DNA from: Vannielia litorea
Lineage (GTDB): Bacteria; Pseudomonadota; Alphaproteobacteria; Rhodobacterales; Rhodobacteraceae
Reading direction: 5' to 3'
NCBI RefSeq assembly: GCF_018424695.1
Contig: NZ_QTNQ01000017.1
Location: 1-64,000, forward strand
Length of the DNA stretch: 64,000 bases
Both the position numbers and the translations under genes were made by a program. The notes beneath the pieces are model-generated. The model was given only the letters and a program-made list of their open reading frames with translations, made no database searches and was not told where the DNA came from. Positions 24,364-32,492 of this stretch are shown here, piece after piece. The stretch's first letter is position 1. Each line of letters starts with the position of its first letter.

Positions 24364-25310
24364 GTGCCGCGAGTGCCGACCTCCTGAAGCTGCTCTTCGG
24401 CACCCTCTGCGTGCTGGTGCTGGCCACCTTCATCGGCCGGGTGTTGCGGGCCTACGTGGCGCCCGACCGCTCCAACCCCGGCATCGAAAACCTCAACGCG
24501 CGGATCGACGCCTGGTGGGGCATGGCGGCACTTCTCGGCCTCGCCTTCCTCGCGGGCAAGACCGGGGTGATCGTGCTCTTCGCCCTCATCGCCTTTGCCG
24601 CGCTGCGCGAGGTGCTCACCCTCACCACCAAGCGGGCCGCCGATCACTGGGCGCTGTTCGGAGCCTTCTTCGTGGTGCTGCCGGTGCAGTTCTGGCTGGT
24701 AAGGGACGAGTGGTATGGCTTCTATTCAATCTTCGTGCCGGTCTATGCCTTCCTTCTGCTGCCGGTCGTCGCGGTGCTGCATGGCGACACGCGCGACGTG
24801 TTCATCCGCATCGCAGAGACCCAATGGGCGCTGATGATCTGCGTCTATTGCGTCAGCCACGTGCCCGCCCTGCTGACGCTCAGGATTGAGGGCTACGAAG
24901 GGCGCGAGGTGCTGCTGATCGCCTGGCTGGTGATCGTGGTGCAGATCTCGGATGTGCTGCAATACACCTGGGGCAAGCTGGTCGGGCGCACCAAGGTGGC
25001 GCCCACCGTCTCGCCCTCCAAGACATGGGAAGGGCTGGTGGGGGGCGTGGTCTCGGCCTCGCTGCTCGGCACCGCGCTCTACTGGATCACCCCGTTTTCG
25101 CCGTGGCAGGCGCTCGGCATGGCGCTGGCCGTCACGCTCATGGGCTTCTTCGGCGGGCTGGTGCTGTCGGCTATCAAGCGCGACCGGGGGGTGAAGGACT
25201 GGGGCCACCTGATTGCCGGCCACGGCGGCTTCATCGACCGGATGGATTCGGTCGTCTTTGCCGCGCCGATCTTCTTTCATCTGGTGCGCTACTTCTGGTC
25301 GGTGGTCTGA
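24360..25310 (+). CDS. Phosphatidate cytidylyltransferase (CdsA family)
   Basis: A 316-residue multi-pass membrane enzyme (about eight helices) that activates phosphatidic acid with CTP to CDP-diacylglycerol. The family signature is clear at the C-terminus: SPSKTWEGLVGG (near 219) and KRDRGVKDWGHLIAGHGGFI followed by DRMDS (near 276-300). The gene context is unlike the housekeeping cdsA, which normally lies between uppS and dxr, so this is probably a second, specialised copy, comparable to YnbB of E. coli. It overlaps its neighbours on both sides. Confidence 0.9.
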   Translation: MSAASADLLKLLFGTLCVLVLATFIGRVLRAYVAPDRSNPGIENLNARIDAWWGMAALLGLAFLAGKTGVIVLFALIAFAALREVLTLTTKRAADHWALFGAFFVVLPVQFWLVRDEWYGFYSIFVPVYAFLLLPVVAVLHGDTRDVFIRIAETQWALMICVYCVSHVPALLTLRIEGYEGREVLLIAWLVIVVQISDVLQYTWGKLVGRTKVAPTVSPSKTWEGLVGGVVSASLLGTALYWITPFSPWQALGMALAVTLMGFFGGLVLSAIKRDRGVKDWGHLIAGHGGFIDRMDSVVFAAPIFFHLVRYFWSVV

Positions 25311-25678
25311 TGGGCGTGCTCGACTCGTCGCTGGCCCACACGGCGGCGGGGGCCGCGCTGATGGGCGGCTGGGCGTTTTACGCCAATTCCGGCCACCCGA
25401 TGCCCACGCCGCTCTGGGCGGCGCTGGTGCAGGGCGCGATGACGGCCGCCATCACCTACGGGCTGAAGCAGGTGCAGGAGGCACTGGTGCCGCGCCTGCC
25501 GGGGGCGGCCGGGCTGGTCGGGCCGCCGCTGGTCTGCGGCGCGATGTCCTTCCTGCTGCTCTTCACCATCCATTCGCTTGCGGGCACGCCGGAGGTGCTG
25601 GCAACTCTGGCCGTGCCAACCACCGTGGCGACGCTCTATGCCTGCGCCTACACATACAGGCTCTGGTCCCGTGGCTGA
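25310..25678 (+). CDS. Small four-helix membrane protein of the lipid cassette
   Basis: A 122-residue protein with about three or four hydrophobic segments (residues ~10-26, 38-55, 70-90 and 95-115). The ATG at 25310 shares one base with the cdsA-like stop (TGATG) and its stop lies inside the start of the CDP-alcohol phosphotransferase gene, so it is tightly coupled to lipid enzymes. I recognise no catalytic motif; it may be a subunit or a lipid-handling partner. Confidence 0.75.
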   Translation: MGVLDSSLAHTAAGAALMGGWAFYANSGHPMPTPLWAALVQGAMTAAITYGLKQVQEALVPRLPGAAGLVGPPLVCGAMSFLLLFTIHSLAGTPEVLATLAVPTTVATLYACAYTYRLWSRG

Positions 25679-26306
25679 GCGCCGCCCCATTGCCGCCCGG
25701 GGCTCGGGCTGGGCACAGGCGGCAGCGCGGCGCCTCGCGGCCTCCTCGGTGACGCCCAACCAGATTTCCGCGAGCTCCATGGGCTTCGCCGCACTCGCCT
25801 TCGCCTGCTTCTGGCTCACCCGCCCCGCCGGGCCGCTCCTCGAAGCGCTGCTTCTCGTCGCAGCCGCGCTGTTCTGCCAACTCCGCCTCATCGCCAACCT
25901 GCTTGATGGCATGGTGGCGCTGGAGGGCGGCAAGGGCGGGCCGACCGGGCCGTTCTGGAACGAGGCGCCCGACCGGGTGGCCGATGTGCTCATCCTCGCC
26001 GGTCTGGGGCTGGCCTGCGGGCTGTTCTGGCTGGGGTGTCTTGCGGGTGCGCTGGCCGTGGGCACGGCCTATGTGCGCGAGTTGGGCCGGGCCGAGGGGC
26101 TGGCGGCCGACTTTTGCGGGCCAATGGCCAAGCCGCACCGGATGGCGGCGGTGACGGCGGGCTGCGTGGCGGGTGCGGTGGAGGCGCTGGCCACCGGCAC
26201 CCAATGGGCGCTCCTCGCCACCCTGTGCCTAGTTGCTCTGGGCACCGCCGCCACCGCGCTGCGCCGGTCGGTTCGGCTCATTCGGGCCTTGTCTCTGCGC
26301 GCCTGA
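25671..26306 (+). CDS. CDP-alcohol phosphatidyltransferase family protein with variant motif
   Basis: A 211-residue membrane protein. The family motif D-x2-DG-x2-AR...G-x3-D-x3-D is recognisable near residues 80-105 ([10 protein letters not shown]...[13 protein letters not shown]), but the first Asp is Asn, the Arg after Ala is Leu, and the third Asp is Asn. The same kind of change occurs in the YnjF-like group, from memory. It may use another head group or metal arrangement. The GTG at 25671 overlaps the previous stop. It is the last gene of the four-gene lipid cassette. Confidence 0.82.
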   Translation: MAERRPIAARGSGWAQAAARRLAASSVTPNQISASSMGFAALAFACFWLTRPAGPLLEALLLVAAALFCQLRLIANLLDGMVALEGGKGGPTGPFWNEAPDRVADVLILAGLGLACGLFWLGCLAGALAVGTAYVRELGRAEGLAADFCGPMAKPHRMAAVTAGCVAGAVEALATGTQWALLATLCLVALGTAATALRRSVRLIRALSLRA

Positions 26307-26323
26307 AGCGGCAGACAGCGGCC

Positions 26324-26773
26324 ATGCCAGACCTCTTTGCCTATACCGACGGAGCCTGCTCCGGAAATCCCGGCCCCGGCGGCTGGGGCGTGCTGCTGCA
26401 AGCCAAGGAGGGCGATGCGGTGGTGAAGGAACGTGAGCTTTCCGGCGGCGAGGCGCAGACCACCAACAACCGGATGGAGCTGATTGCGGCGATTTCGGCG
26501 CTGGAATCGCTGAACCGCGATACAGAGATCACCGTCGTGACCGACTCGGCCTATGTGAAGAACGGCGTCACCGGCTGGATCCACGGCTGGAAGCGCAATG
26601 GCTGGAAGACCGCCTCGAAGAAGCCGGTGAAGAACGTGGAGCTGTGGCAACGGCTCGACGAGGCGAACCGGCGGCACCGGGTAACGTGGCAATGGGTCAA
26701 GGGCCATGCCGGGCACCCCGAGAACGAGCGCGCCGACGAGCTGGCGCGGGCCGGGATGAAACCCTTCAAGTAG
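26324..26773 (+). CDS. rnhA: Ribonuclease HI
   Basis: A 149-residue RNase H1 that removes RNA from RNA-DNA hybrids. The DEDD catalytic residues are visible in [17 protein letters not shown] (Asp9), [10 protein letters not shown] (Glu), [15 protein letters not shown] (Asp) and [15 protein letters not shown] (last Asp). Length matches the family. It follows the lipid cassette by 17 bases and may be on the same transcript; a hairpin element follows its stop. Confidence 0.96.
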   Translation: MPDLFAYTDGACSGNPGPGGWGVLLQAKEGDAVVKERELSGGEAQTTNNRMELIAAISALESLNRDTEITVVTDSAYVKNGVTGWIHGWKRNGWKTASKKPVKNVELWQRLDEANRRHRVTWQWVKGHAGHPENERADELARAGMKPFK

Positions 26774-26790
26774 GCGCGGGTGGCCAGCGG

Positions 26791-26811
26791 CCGGGGGTTT
26801 CACACCCCCGG
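26791..26811. terminator. GC-rich hairpin in a Rhodobacterales-type intergenic repeat
   Basis: CCGGGGGT-TTCAC-ACCCCCGG is a perfect 8-bp stem with a five-base loop, 18 bases after rnhA. The following GACCCCCGTGGGATTTTC and the G/A-rich run after it look like a dispersed intergenic element I remember from many Roseobacter-group genomes. It can serve as terminator for rnhA although it lacks an immediate T run. Also the end region of the convergent polysaccharide-export gene. Confidence 0.55.
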
Positions 26812-26882
26812 ACCCCCGTGGGATTTTCGCAGAGCAATGAGAAGCAGGGCGGCGCCCGGGGCACCGCCCGGCCCGGGTTGCG

Positions 26883-28682
26883 TCAGGCGGCGACCTGTTC
26901 GCGCAGCACCGAGGCGGTGAGCGAGATCATCAGGTAGATGCCGGCAAAGATCAGCAGCGCCAGCGCGGTGTTCTCGAAGGCGCGCGGATAGGTGGCCTCG
27001 TCGGGGGCGATGGGCGCCACGCCGAGCGAGAGGTAGCGCACCTGCCGGTTGGCCTCGATCCGCGCGGTCTCAAGCTGGGCCGCGGCCTGCTGGAGCAGCA
27101 ACTGCCGGGTCGCCAGATCGGCCTCTGCGATGCGCAACTCGCCCGAGATCCTGGCCAGGGAGGCGCCGTTATCGGTTGACTGGGTCATCGAGTTGCGCAG
27201 CTCGGCTACCAGGGCCTTCAGCCGCGATATCTCGCCCTCCAACGCCCGCACCCGGGCCTGGTTCGGGCGGGCGTTGGAAAGCTGCTGCTGAAGGTCCAGT
27301 TCCTTCTGGCGCAGTTCCACCTCGAACTGGGTGATCTGGCTCATCAGCGAGCCGGATTCGCTCACCGGATCGAGCACGCCGAGCTTTTCCTGCAGCTCCA
27401 GAACGCGCTTCTGCGCGGCAAGCACCTTGGCTTCGGCTTCCTCGAAACTGCCTCGTGCGCCCTTCATCTGGTCTTCCCGCAGGCGTTGGGTCAGCTGGTC
27501 CACCTGCTCTTCGGCGTAGCTCAGAAGCGCTTCCGAGAACTCCTGGCTCTTCTCGGGAGTCGCGGCGATGACCTCCATCTTCAGGATGCCTTCCGACGGG
27601 TCATAGCCGATCTTCACGTTGCGCTGATACAGCCGGTAGGCCGCCTCGTCGGTGGCGCCCACCTCGAGCCGCTGGATCGGGTCGATGAAGTCCTGTTCGA
27701 AATGCGCCTTGAAGCCATGTTCCGCATCCAGCCGCTTCATCGCGGCCCGGCTCGACAGGTAGCTCTGCACCGTTGTGCTGTCTTGCTGGGTTGCAAGGCT
27801 GGTGCCCTGGAACAGTCCGCCAAGGCCGGCGGCTGCGGTGGGCTCCGCCTGCTGGATCAGGAATTCGGACTTGGTGGCATAGAGCGGCGTCGCCAGCACG
27901 TAGTAGTACCAGCCCGCGATGAAGGCGGGCAGAAGCACGAAGAAGGCCAGCCGGGTGAACAGCAGCAGCGACTTGCGGCGGCGCCGGCGGGCGATGTCCT
28001 GCTGGATGCGGCCGATCTCGGTGGCGCGCTGCTCGGCGGAGTTCAGCGCCGGTCCGGGCACGGGCGCTTCCTGCGGCACAGCCACGCTGGTGCCGGGCCC
28101 CGCCTGGCGGGCAACCTGCGGCAGGTTGGGCGAGGCGCCCCCGCCCTTGCCCTGCGCCTTGGCGTTGTTCTGCACCAGTTCCAGCATCGCAGAGCGCTGG
28201 AACGGGTCGATCCCCCGATCCCGCAGCTGCTTGACCGCGTCGAAATCGGAGGTCGGGGTGAGCCCGTGCTTCTGGGCCACCCGCCGCGCCATCCGCAGCT
28301 GGCGGCCGGTCAGGCCTTCCTTGCGGATGTCGGCAATTGTCTGCTCGCTGCGCGCACTCTCGGCCGAGGCAACATCACCGCTCTGCACGGCACCCTTGCC
28401 CCGCGCCGCGGCTGCCGCCGTGGGCATCATGTCGGGGCCAAAGCCGTCATCGTGCATATCGGGCGAGGCGGCCTCCATCATGGCCACGTTTTCGTCCTTC
28501 GCCGTGCTGGGCTCGCGCAGCGTCACGTCCTCCGCCTTTGCTTCGGGCGCGGGCTGCTGTTCCACCGGCGGCGGGGCCACCTTGCGGGCCGTCGCCCCCT
28601 CGGTGGCCGCCATGGCCTGGCCGGGCGTCAGAGGCCCGTCCCGCCGGATGCGGAACTTTCTAGCCTTGGGCTTGGTAGTCAT
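26883..28682 (-). CDS. Capsule/polysaccharide export inner-membrane protein (KpsE/Wzz-like)
   Basis: A 599-residue polysaccharide co-polymerase-type protein. The core, from about residue 255, has one transmembrane segment (SLLLFTRLAFFVLLPAFIAG), a periplasmic domain with long coiled coils (about 390-530), and a second transmembrane segment near the C-terminus, as in KpsE/BexC/CtrB. The first ~250 residues are an unusual cytoplasmic extension, Ala/Pro/Glu-rich and probably disordered, with a helical island around QLRMARRVAQKHGL. It overlaps the end of the ATPase gene by 23 bases. No permease (KpsM) or glycosyltransferase is adjacent. Confidence 0.85.
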   Translation of the reverse strand: MTTKPKARKFRIRRDGPLTPGQAMAATEGATARKVAPPPVEQQPAPEAKAEDVTLREPSTAKDENVAMMEAASPDMHDDGFGPDMMPTAAAAARGKGAVQSGDVASAESARSEQTIADIRKEGLTGRQLRMARRVAQKHGLTPTSDFDAVKQLRDRGIDPFQRSAMLELVQNNAKAQGKGGGASPNLPQVARQAGPGTSVAVPQEAPVPGPALNSAEQRATEIGRIQQDIARRRRRKSLLLFTRLAFFVLLPAFIAGWYYYVLATPLYATKSEFLIQQAEPTAAAGLGGLFQGTSLATQQDSTTVQSYLSSRAAMKRLDAEHGFKAHFEQDFIDPIQRLEVGATDEAAYRLYQRNVKIGYDPSEGILKMEVIAATPEKSQEFSEALLSYAEEQVDQLTQRLREDQMKGARGSFEEAEAKVLAAQKRVLELQEKLGVLDPVSESGSLMSQITQFEVELRQKELDLQQQLSNARPNQARVRALEGEISRLKALVAELRNSMTQSTDNGASLARISGELRIAEADLATRQLLLQQAAAQLETARIEANRQVRYLSLGVAPIAPDEATYPRAFENTALALLIFAGIYLMISLTASVLREQVAA

Positions 28683-29319
28683 AGAGCCTCTTCGCCTCTT
28701 CCAGCGTTTCAAACATGTGGAACTGCCCGTCCCGCAGCACCGCCGCCGAGCGGCAGAACTTTTCCAGCGTCCCCGGCTGGTGGGACACGATGATGACGGT
28801 GGTATCCTTCAGCCGCTCCCGCAGGATGGACCCCGCCTTGCGGTTGAACTCCACATCCGTTGTCGAGGGCATGCCCTCGTCGATCAGGTAGATATCGAAA
28901 TCGAGTGCCAGCATCAGCGAAAAACAGAACCGCGACCGCATGCCCTGGCTGTAGGTGCCCACCGGCATGTCGAAGTATTCCTCGATCCCGCAGAGCCAGC
29001 GGCAGAAGGCCTCCACGTAATCCGGGTCCAGCCCGTAGAGCCGGGCGATGTAACGGGCGTTCTCGGTTCCCGTGTGCTTGTTGACCACGCCGCCCATGAA
29101 GCCGAGCGGAAAGGAGATGCGGCAACCGCGGCGAATTTCGCCCTCGTCGGGCTTTTCCAGCCCGGCCATCATGTTGATGAGGGTCGTCTTGCCGGTGCCG
29201 TTGGGCGCAAGGATGCCAAGCGAGTTGCCAAGCTCCACGCTGAAAGTCACGCGATCAAGGATCACCTTGCGCTGCTTCCCGGTCCAGAAGGACTTGCTGA
29301 CGTTGGAAAATTCCAGCAT
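28660..29319 (-). CDS. Polysaccharide-export ABC transporter ATPase (KpsT type)
   Basis: A 219-residue ABC ATPase of the capsule-export class. The Walker A loop is APNGTGKTT (near 39-47; Ala replaces the usual first Gly), the signature is YSQGMRSR (near 123) in place of LSGGQ, Walker B is IYLIDEGMPS, and the switch His is in VSHQ. The FPLGFMGG...TGTENARYIARLYG region is typical of KpsT/Wzt proteins. It pairs with the KpsE-like gene that follows with an overlap. The permease partner must be encoded elsewhere. Confidence 0.88.
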   Translation of the reverse strand: MLEFSNVSKSFWTGKQRKVILDRVTFSVELGNSLGILAPNGTGKTTLINMMAGLEKPDEGEIRRGCRISFPLGFMGGVVNKHTGTENARYIARLYGLDPDYVEAFCRWLCGIEEYFDMPVGTYSQGMRSRFCFSLMLALDFDIYLIDEGMPSTTDVEFNRKAGSILRERLKDTTVIIVSHQPGTLEKFCRSAAVLRDGQFHMFETLEEAKRLYDYQAQG

Positions 29320-29618
29320 CCGTCGCCTTTGCCACTGCTCGTTTCTACACCTTAGACGGTGTTTGGTTAATACATTGGTATAGTTTGGCAGTTGGGCAGC
29401 AATATGTCGCCCTTTACCCCAGGTTTACAACGGTTTCAGGGGCAACTTGGGCCTGATTGTGGCCGTTTCCGCGCCAAACCTTGGTGTCCCAGGCAAATTG
29501 TGCCGCTGCCGTCACCAGCAGGCCTGTCACGCGGGGCGAAGGCGCTGCTGCATCCCGGTTTCGGTGGTCGGCGCGGGCAGCAGGCTTTGTAGCGCCGCGC
29601 CCAGGCCGCTGCCCCGTG
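29320..29618. other. Non-coding gap upstream of the polysaccharide-export operon
   Basis: About 300 bases between nhaA (ends 29619) and the KpsT-type gene (starts 29319), both on the minus strand. The stretch 29330-29420 is clearly more AT-rich than its surroundings and probably holds the promoter of the export operon; I could not define -35/-10 elements with confidence. The rest (29430-29618) is GC-rich with short open frames lacking good starts or composition. I saw no tRNA, terminator hairpin or recognisable RNA. Confidence 0.5.
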
Positions 29619-30866
29619 TCAGCCGTCCTGCTTCTCTACCCGGGTCATCTTGCCCGCCATGATCGAGAGCACCGCAGCGCCAAAGCTGAAGAGAGCCCCC
29701 ATCTTGGCCGCGTCCTGCACCATTCCGGGTTCGAAGGCCACCGAGGCCACGAAGAGCGAGACGGTAAAGCCGATGGCGGCAACGAAGCCGATCACCACAA
29801 GGTCGATTGAGCGCATGCCGGCGGGCAGGCCCAGCTTCAGCGGATAGGCGGCGATCCAGCCCATCAGGAAGATCCCGACCGGCTTGCCGATGATCAGCCC
29901 CGCCAGCACCAGCCATGTCGCGTCGCCGATGGCGTTGAACTCCACACCCGCGTTCAGCAGGCCGAAGAAGAACAGGATCACCTCGACCGGGTGCTTCAGC
30001 ATGTGCTCGGCCTTGTTGAGCAGGTCGCTGAGATACTGTTCGGCCTCCGAGAAGATGCCGAAAGCACGGTCGGCGTGGGGCAGTGTCGGCACGATGGGCA
30101 ACAAGCCCAGCGCCGGGTGGATGCCCGCTTCCTGGAAGCCATACCAGCTCACGCAGCCCGCCAGCAGGTAGGGCCAGACGCCGAGGGTGGAGGCCATCCA
30201 GGTGGAATGGGGCCGGTCCTGGTTGCCCGCGTCGCGCTTGCGGGGCAGCCAGTTGCACAGGATGAAGACGGCCAGTGCCGCGCCCACCGAAAGCAGCAGC
30301 CACTCGGGCGCAAGCTCGCCGGAGGGGTAGAAAATGGCCAGAATGATGAGGCCCGCCGCATCGTCGGCAATCGCCAGCAGCAGCAGGAAGCGCACCGCCG
30401 GGTGGCCCGCACCAAAGACCATGCGGCCCACCAGATAGGAGAAGGCGATGTCGGTGGCGGTCGGGATGGCCCAGCCGTTGGCAACGGCGCTATAGGTCTC
30501 TGAACCAAGGAAATAGGCGATACCGAGGTAAACCGAGATCGGCCCGACCATGCCGCCCACGGTGGCGATCAGCGGCGTGGCAGCTTTCTTGCCGCGCAGG
30601 CTGCCGTTTTCCAGAATCACGGCTTCCCAGACTTCCTTGGCCGCGATCGCGAAGAAGAAGGCCATGAGCACGTCGTTGACGAGGTAGTGCAGTGTCAGGG
30701 TGCGATGGCCATCATGCAGATTGCCGATGGGCGCGTGATCCCAGATCACGAATTCCACGAAGTGGTGGTAGCTGTCGGCGTCAATATTGGCCCAGATCAG
30801 TGCGATGATCGCGCCGGCGATCAGCAGCAGCGAGTAGTTGGTGACGAAATTCCAGACCCGATACAT
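29619..30866 (-). CDS. nhaA: Na+/H+ antiporter NhaA
   Basis: A 415-residue inner-membrane antiporter with about twelve hydrophobic segments, exchanging two protons for one sodium ion. The ion-binding aspartates are in LLAIADDAAGLIIL (near 165), in line with the Asp-Asp pair of E. coli NhaA; NGWAIPTATDIAFS (near 130) and LNAGVEFNAIG (near 305) are also characteristic. It is a single gene with 104 bases before the permease gene upstream. Consistent with a marine or saline habitat. Confidence 0.96.
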   Translation of the reverse strand: MYRVWNFVTNYSLLLIAGAIIALIWANIDADSYHHFVEFVIWDHAPIGNLHDGHRTLTLHYLVNDVLMAFFFAIAAKEVWEAVILENGSLRGKKAATPLIATVGGMVGPISVYLGIAYFLGSETYSAVANGWAIPTATDIAFSYLVGRMVFGAGHPAVRFLLLLAIADDAAGLIILAIFYPSGELAPEWLLLSVGAALAVFILCNWLPRKRDAGNQDRPHSTWMASTLGVWPYLLAGCVSWYGFQEAGIHPALGLLPIVPTLPHADRAFGIFSEAEQYLSDLLNKAEHMLKHPVEVILFFFGLLNAGVEFNAIGDATWLVLAGLIIGKPVGIFLMGWIAAYPLKLGLPAGMRSIDLVVIGFVAAIGFTVSLFVASVAFEPGMVQDAAKMGALFSFGAAVLSIMAGKMTRVEKQDG

Positions 30867-30970
30867 GCCTCACCCCTCTGTCAGCGCGTTCTCCCCAGAT
30901 ACGCAAATCGCGGGGCGGGGGCAACCGGGGGTGACGATGCGGTGCGTCGGGCCCCACGGGCGCGTCGGCG

Positions 30971-32008
30971 TCAGGCAAAGGCCTCCCAGGCGAAGCCTGC
31001 GAGAACGGCCCCGACAAAGGCGAAGCCGAGATAGGCGGCAAAGACCCGGGGCTTGACCAGCGCCCAGACGGCCACCGCCGCCGGGATGCAGGAGACGCCG
31101 CCCGCGATGACGAAGGCCATGGCCGCGCCCTGGGTCATGCCCTGCGCGATCAGCGCATCGACCAGCGGCACCGCGGCATAGCCGTTGAGGTAGGCAGGTG
31201 CCCCCACCAGCGCGGCGATGAGCACCGGGGCCACCCCTTCGCCGCCCACGACGGAGGCAATCGCCTCGGCAGGGACATAGCTGAGCATGAGGCTTTCCAG
31301 CAGGTAGGCCAGCAGCAGCCATTTGATGAGGAAAAGCCCGTTTTCAACGGCGTTCTCACGGAAGGTTTCGCGGCGCGCGGACTCGCCCCAGAAGCGCCAG
31401 ACAGGCTTGTCCTCGAAGGGCGATTTGGCCGAGCAGCAGGAGCCGCAGGTCTTCTTCGGGCGGAGCGGGTCGGCAAAGACCGGCGAGCGGGCCAGCGCCA
31501 TGGTCACAAGCCCGCCCATGAGGCCGAGGCCGACGGCGGCGGCGGTCTTGGCAATGGCGAACTCAAAGCCCAGCGTGCCGGCGGTGATCGAGAACATCGC
31601 CGGGTCCATCAGCGGCGAGGCGAGCCAGAAGGCCATCACAGGGGCCAGCGGCACCCCGAGCGCGAGCAGCGCGGCAATGAACGGGATCACCTGGCAGGAG
31701 CAGAAGGGCGAAAGTCCGCCAAGCAGCGCCGCCATGACGATCATGTGTGTCTGCTGCCCGGTGAAGGCCTTGGCCAGCAGCGCCTCGGCGCCCGTGGCCT
31801 TGAGCCAGGCCACGGCGAGCACGGCAAAGGCGATGTAGGGCGCGGTCTGTAGCAGGGCTTGCAGGGCAAAGCTGGCGGTGGGCCAGAGCTGCGCGGGATC
31901 GAAGAGGGCGAGGGCGGCGAGGATCAGCGCCGAGGCGATCCAGGCCTTGGGCGCCCGGTCCCAGAGATCACGGGCGGAGGGGCGAGGGGTCTGAGTGAGG
32001 TCAGCCAT
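30971..32008 (-). CDS. Metal(loid) efflux permease (ArsP/YraQ family, SO_0444-like)
   Basis: A 345-residue membrane protein with about ten hydrophobic segments. The signature SPFCSCQVIPFI (near 101) with the CxC after Pro is typical of this permease family. A central cytoplasmic loop contains KKTCGSCCSAK (near 189), a cysteine-rich segment that could bind metal. It overlaps the ArsR gene by eight bases, so metal-dependent expression is likely. Substrate could be arsenic compounds, copper or zinc; I cannot choose. Start is the ATG at 32008. Confidence 0.85.
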   Translation of the reverse strand: MADLTQTPRPSARDLWDRAPKAWIASALILAALALFDPAQLWPTASFALQALLQTAPYIAFAVLAVAWLKATGAEALLAKAFTGQQTHMIVMAALLGGLSPFCSCQVIPFIAALLALGVPLAPVMAFWLASPLMDPAMFSITAGTLGFEFAIAKTAAAVGLGLMGGLVTMALARSPVFADPLRPKKTCGSCCSAKSPFEDKPVWRFWGESARRETFRENAVENGLFLIKWLLLAYLLESLMLSYVPAEAIASVVGGEGVAPVLIAALVGAPAYLNGYAAVPLVDALIAQGMTQGAAMAFVIAGGVSCIPAAVAVWALVKPRVFAAYLGFAFVGAVLAGFAWEAFA

Positions 32009-32339
32009 GGTCTTGCTCTCCATCGGGCGCGTCGGCGCAGCATTCGGCAAGGAGGAAATCGGTGAGGGCGCGGATCTCGGCATAGGCCACGGCGGCGCAG
32101 ATGATGCTGCGGCCCTGCTTTTCCTGCCGGACGAGGCCTGCCGCCGCCAGGATCTTCATGTGGTGGGTGAGGGTGGAGCCGGTCACGCCGGTGCGCGCGC
32201 CCAACTCCCCGATCCGCAGTCCGCCGGGCCCGGCCCGCACCAGAACGCGCAGCACCGCGAGGCGTTGTTCAGAGCCAAGCGCCGCGAAGGTCGAGGCGGC
32301 GGTGGCGAGGGAAAGATCGTCCGGCTGATTCATTTTCAT
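32001..32339 (-). CDS. ArsR-family metal-responsive repressor
   Basis: A 112-residue winged-helix repressor with ALGSEQRLAVLRVLV, the recognition region GVTGSTLTHHMKILAAAGLV and a wing ending GRSIICAAV. Two adjacent cysteines near the C-terminus (LAECCAD) are candidate metal ligands. The ATG at 32339 or at 32333 (two codons later) can serve as start; neither has a clear ribosome binding site. A 16-base palindrome (32338-32353) overlaps the start, suggesting autorepression and perhaps a leaderless message. First gene of the operon with the permease. Confidence 0.88.
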   Translation of the reverse strand: MKMNQPDDLSLATAASTFAALGSEQRLAVLRVLVRAGPGGLRIGELGARTGVTGSTLTHHMKILAAAGLVRQEKQGRSIICAAVAYAEIRALTDFLLAECCADAPDGEQDHG

Positions 32340-32353
32340 AGTTCTAGAAATAT
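32338..32353. promoter_or_regulatory. Probable ArsR operator palindrome
   Basis: ATAGTTCTAGAAATAT is symmetrical at 14 of 16 positions (ATAxTTCTAGAAxTAT) and AT-rich in a GC-rich region. It overlaps or touches the arsR start codon. Inverted repeats of this TTC-GAA type are usual targets of ArsR repressors, so it is a good autoregulatory site. No other binding element was seen in the 153 bases to pdxJ. Confidence 0.65.
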
Positions 32354-32492
32354 CGAAGGGATTGCCCGCCTGCAAGACATTTCGACAATCATGAAACAAT
32401 CCCGCCCCACGCGATCAGACGGAGGCGCACATCCTCCCCCTTCCAACCGGCCCCAAGCCGCCATAAGGTCCGCCCCGGAAAGGGCCCTCAGA

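Noticed and set aside
28660..29319. Walker A and signature changes as proof of an inactive ATPase
   Set aside because: The Lys-Thr of the P-loop, Walker B Asp-Glu and switch His are kept, so ATP hydrolysis remains possible.
29392..29592. Short plus-strand open frames in the nhaA-kpsT gap
   Set aside because: No ribosome binding site, atypical amino acid composition and no resemblance to any family.
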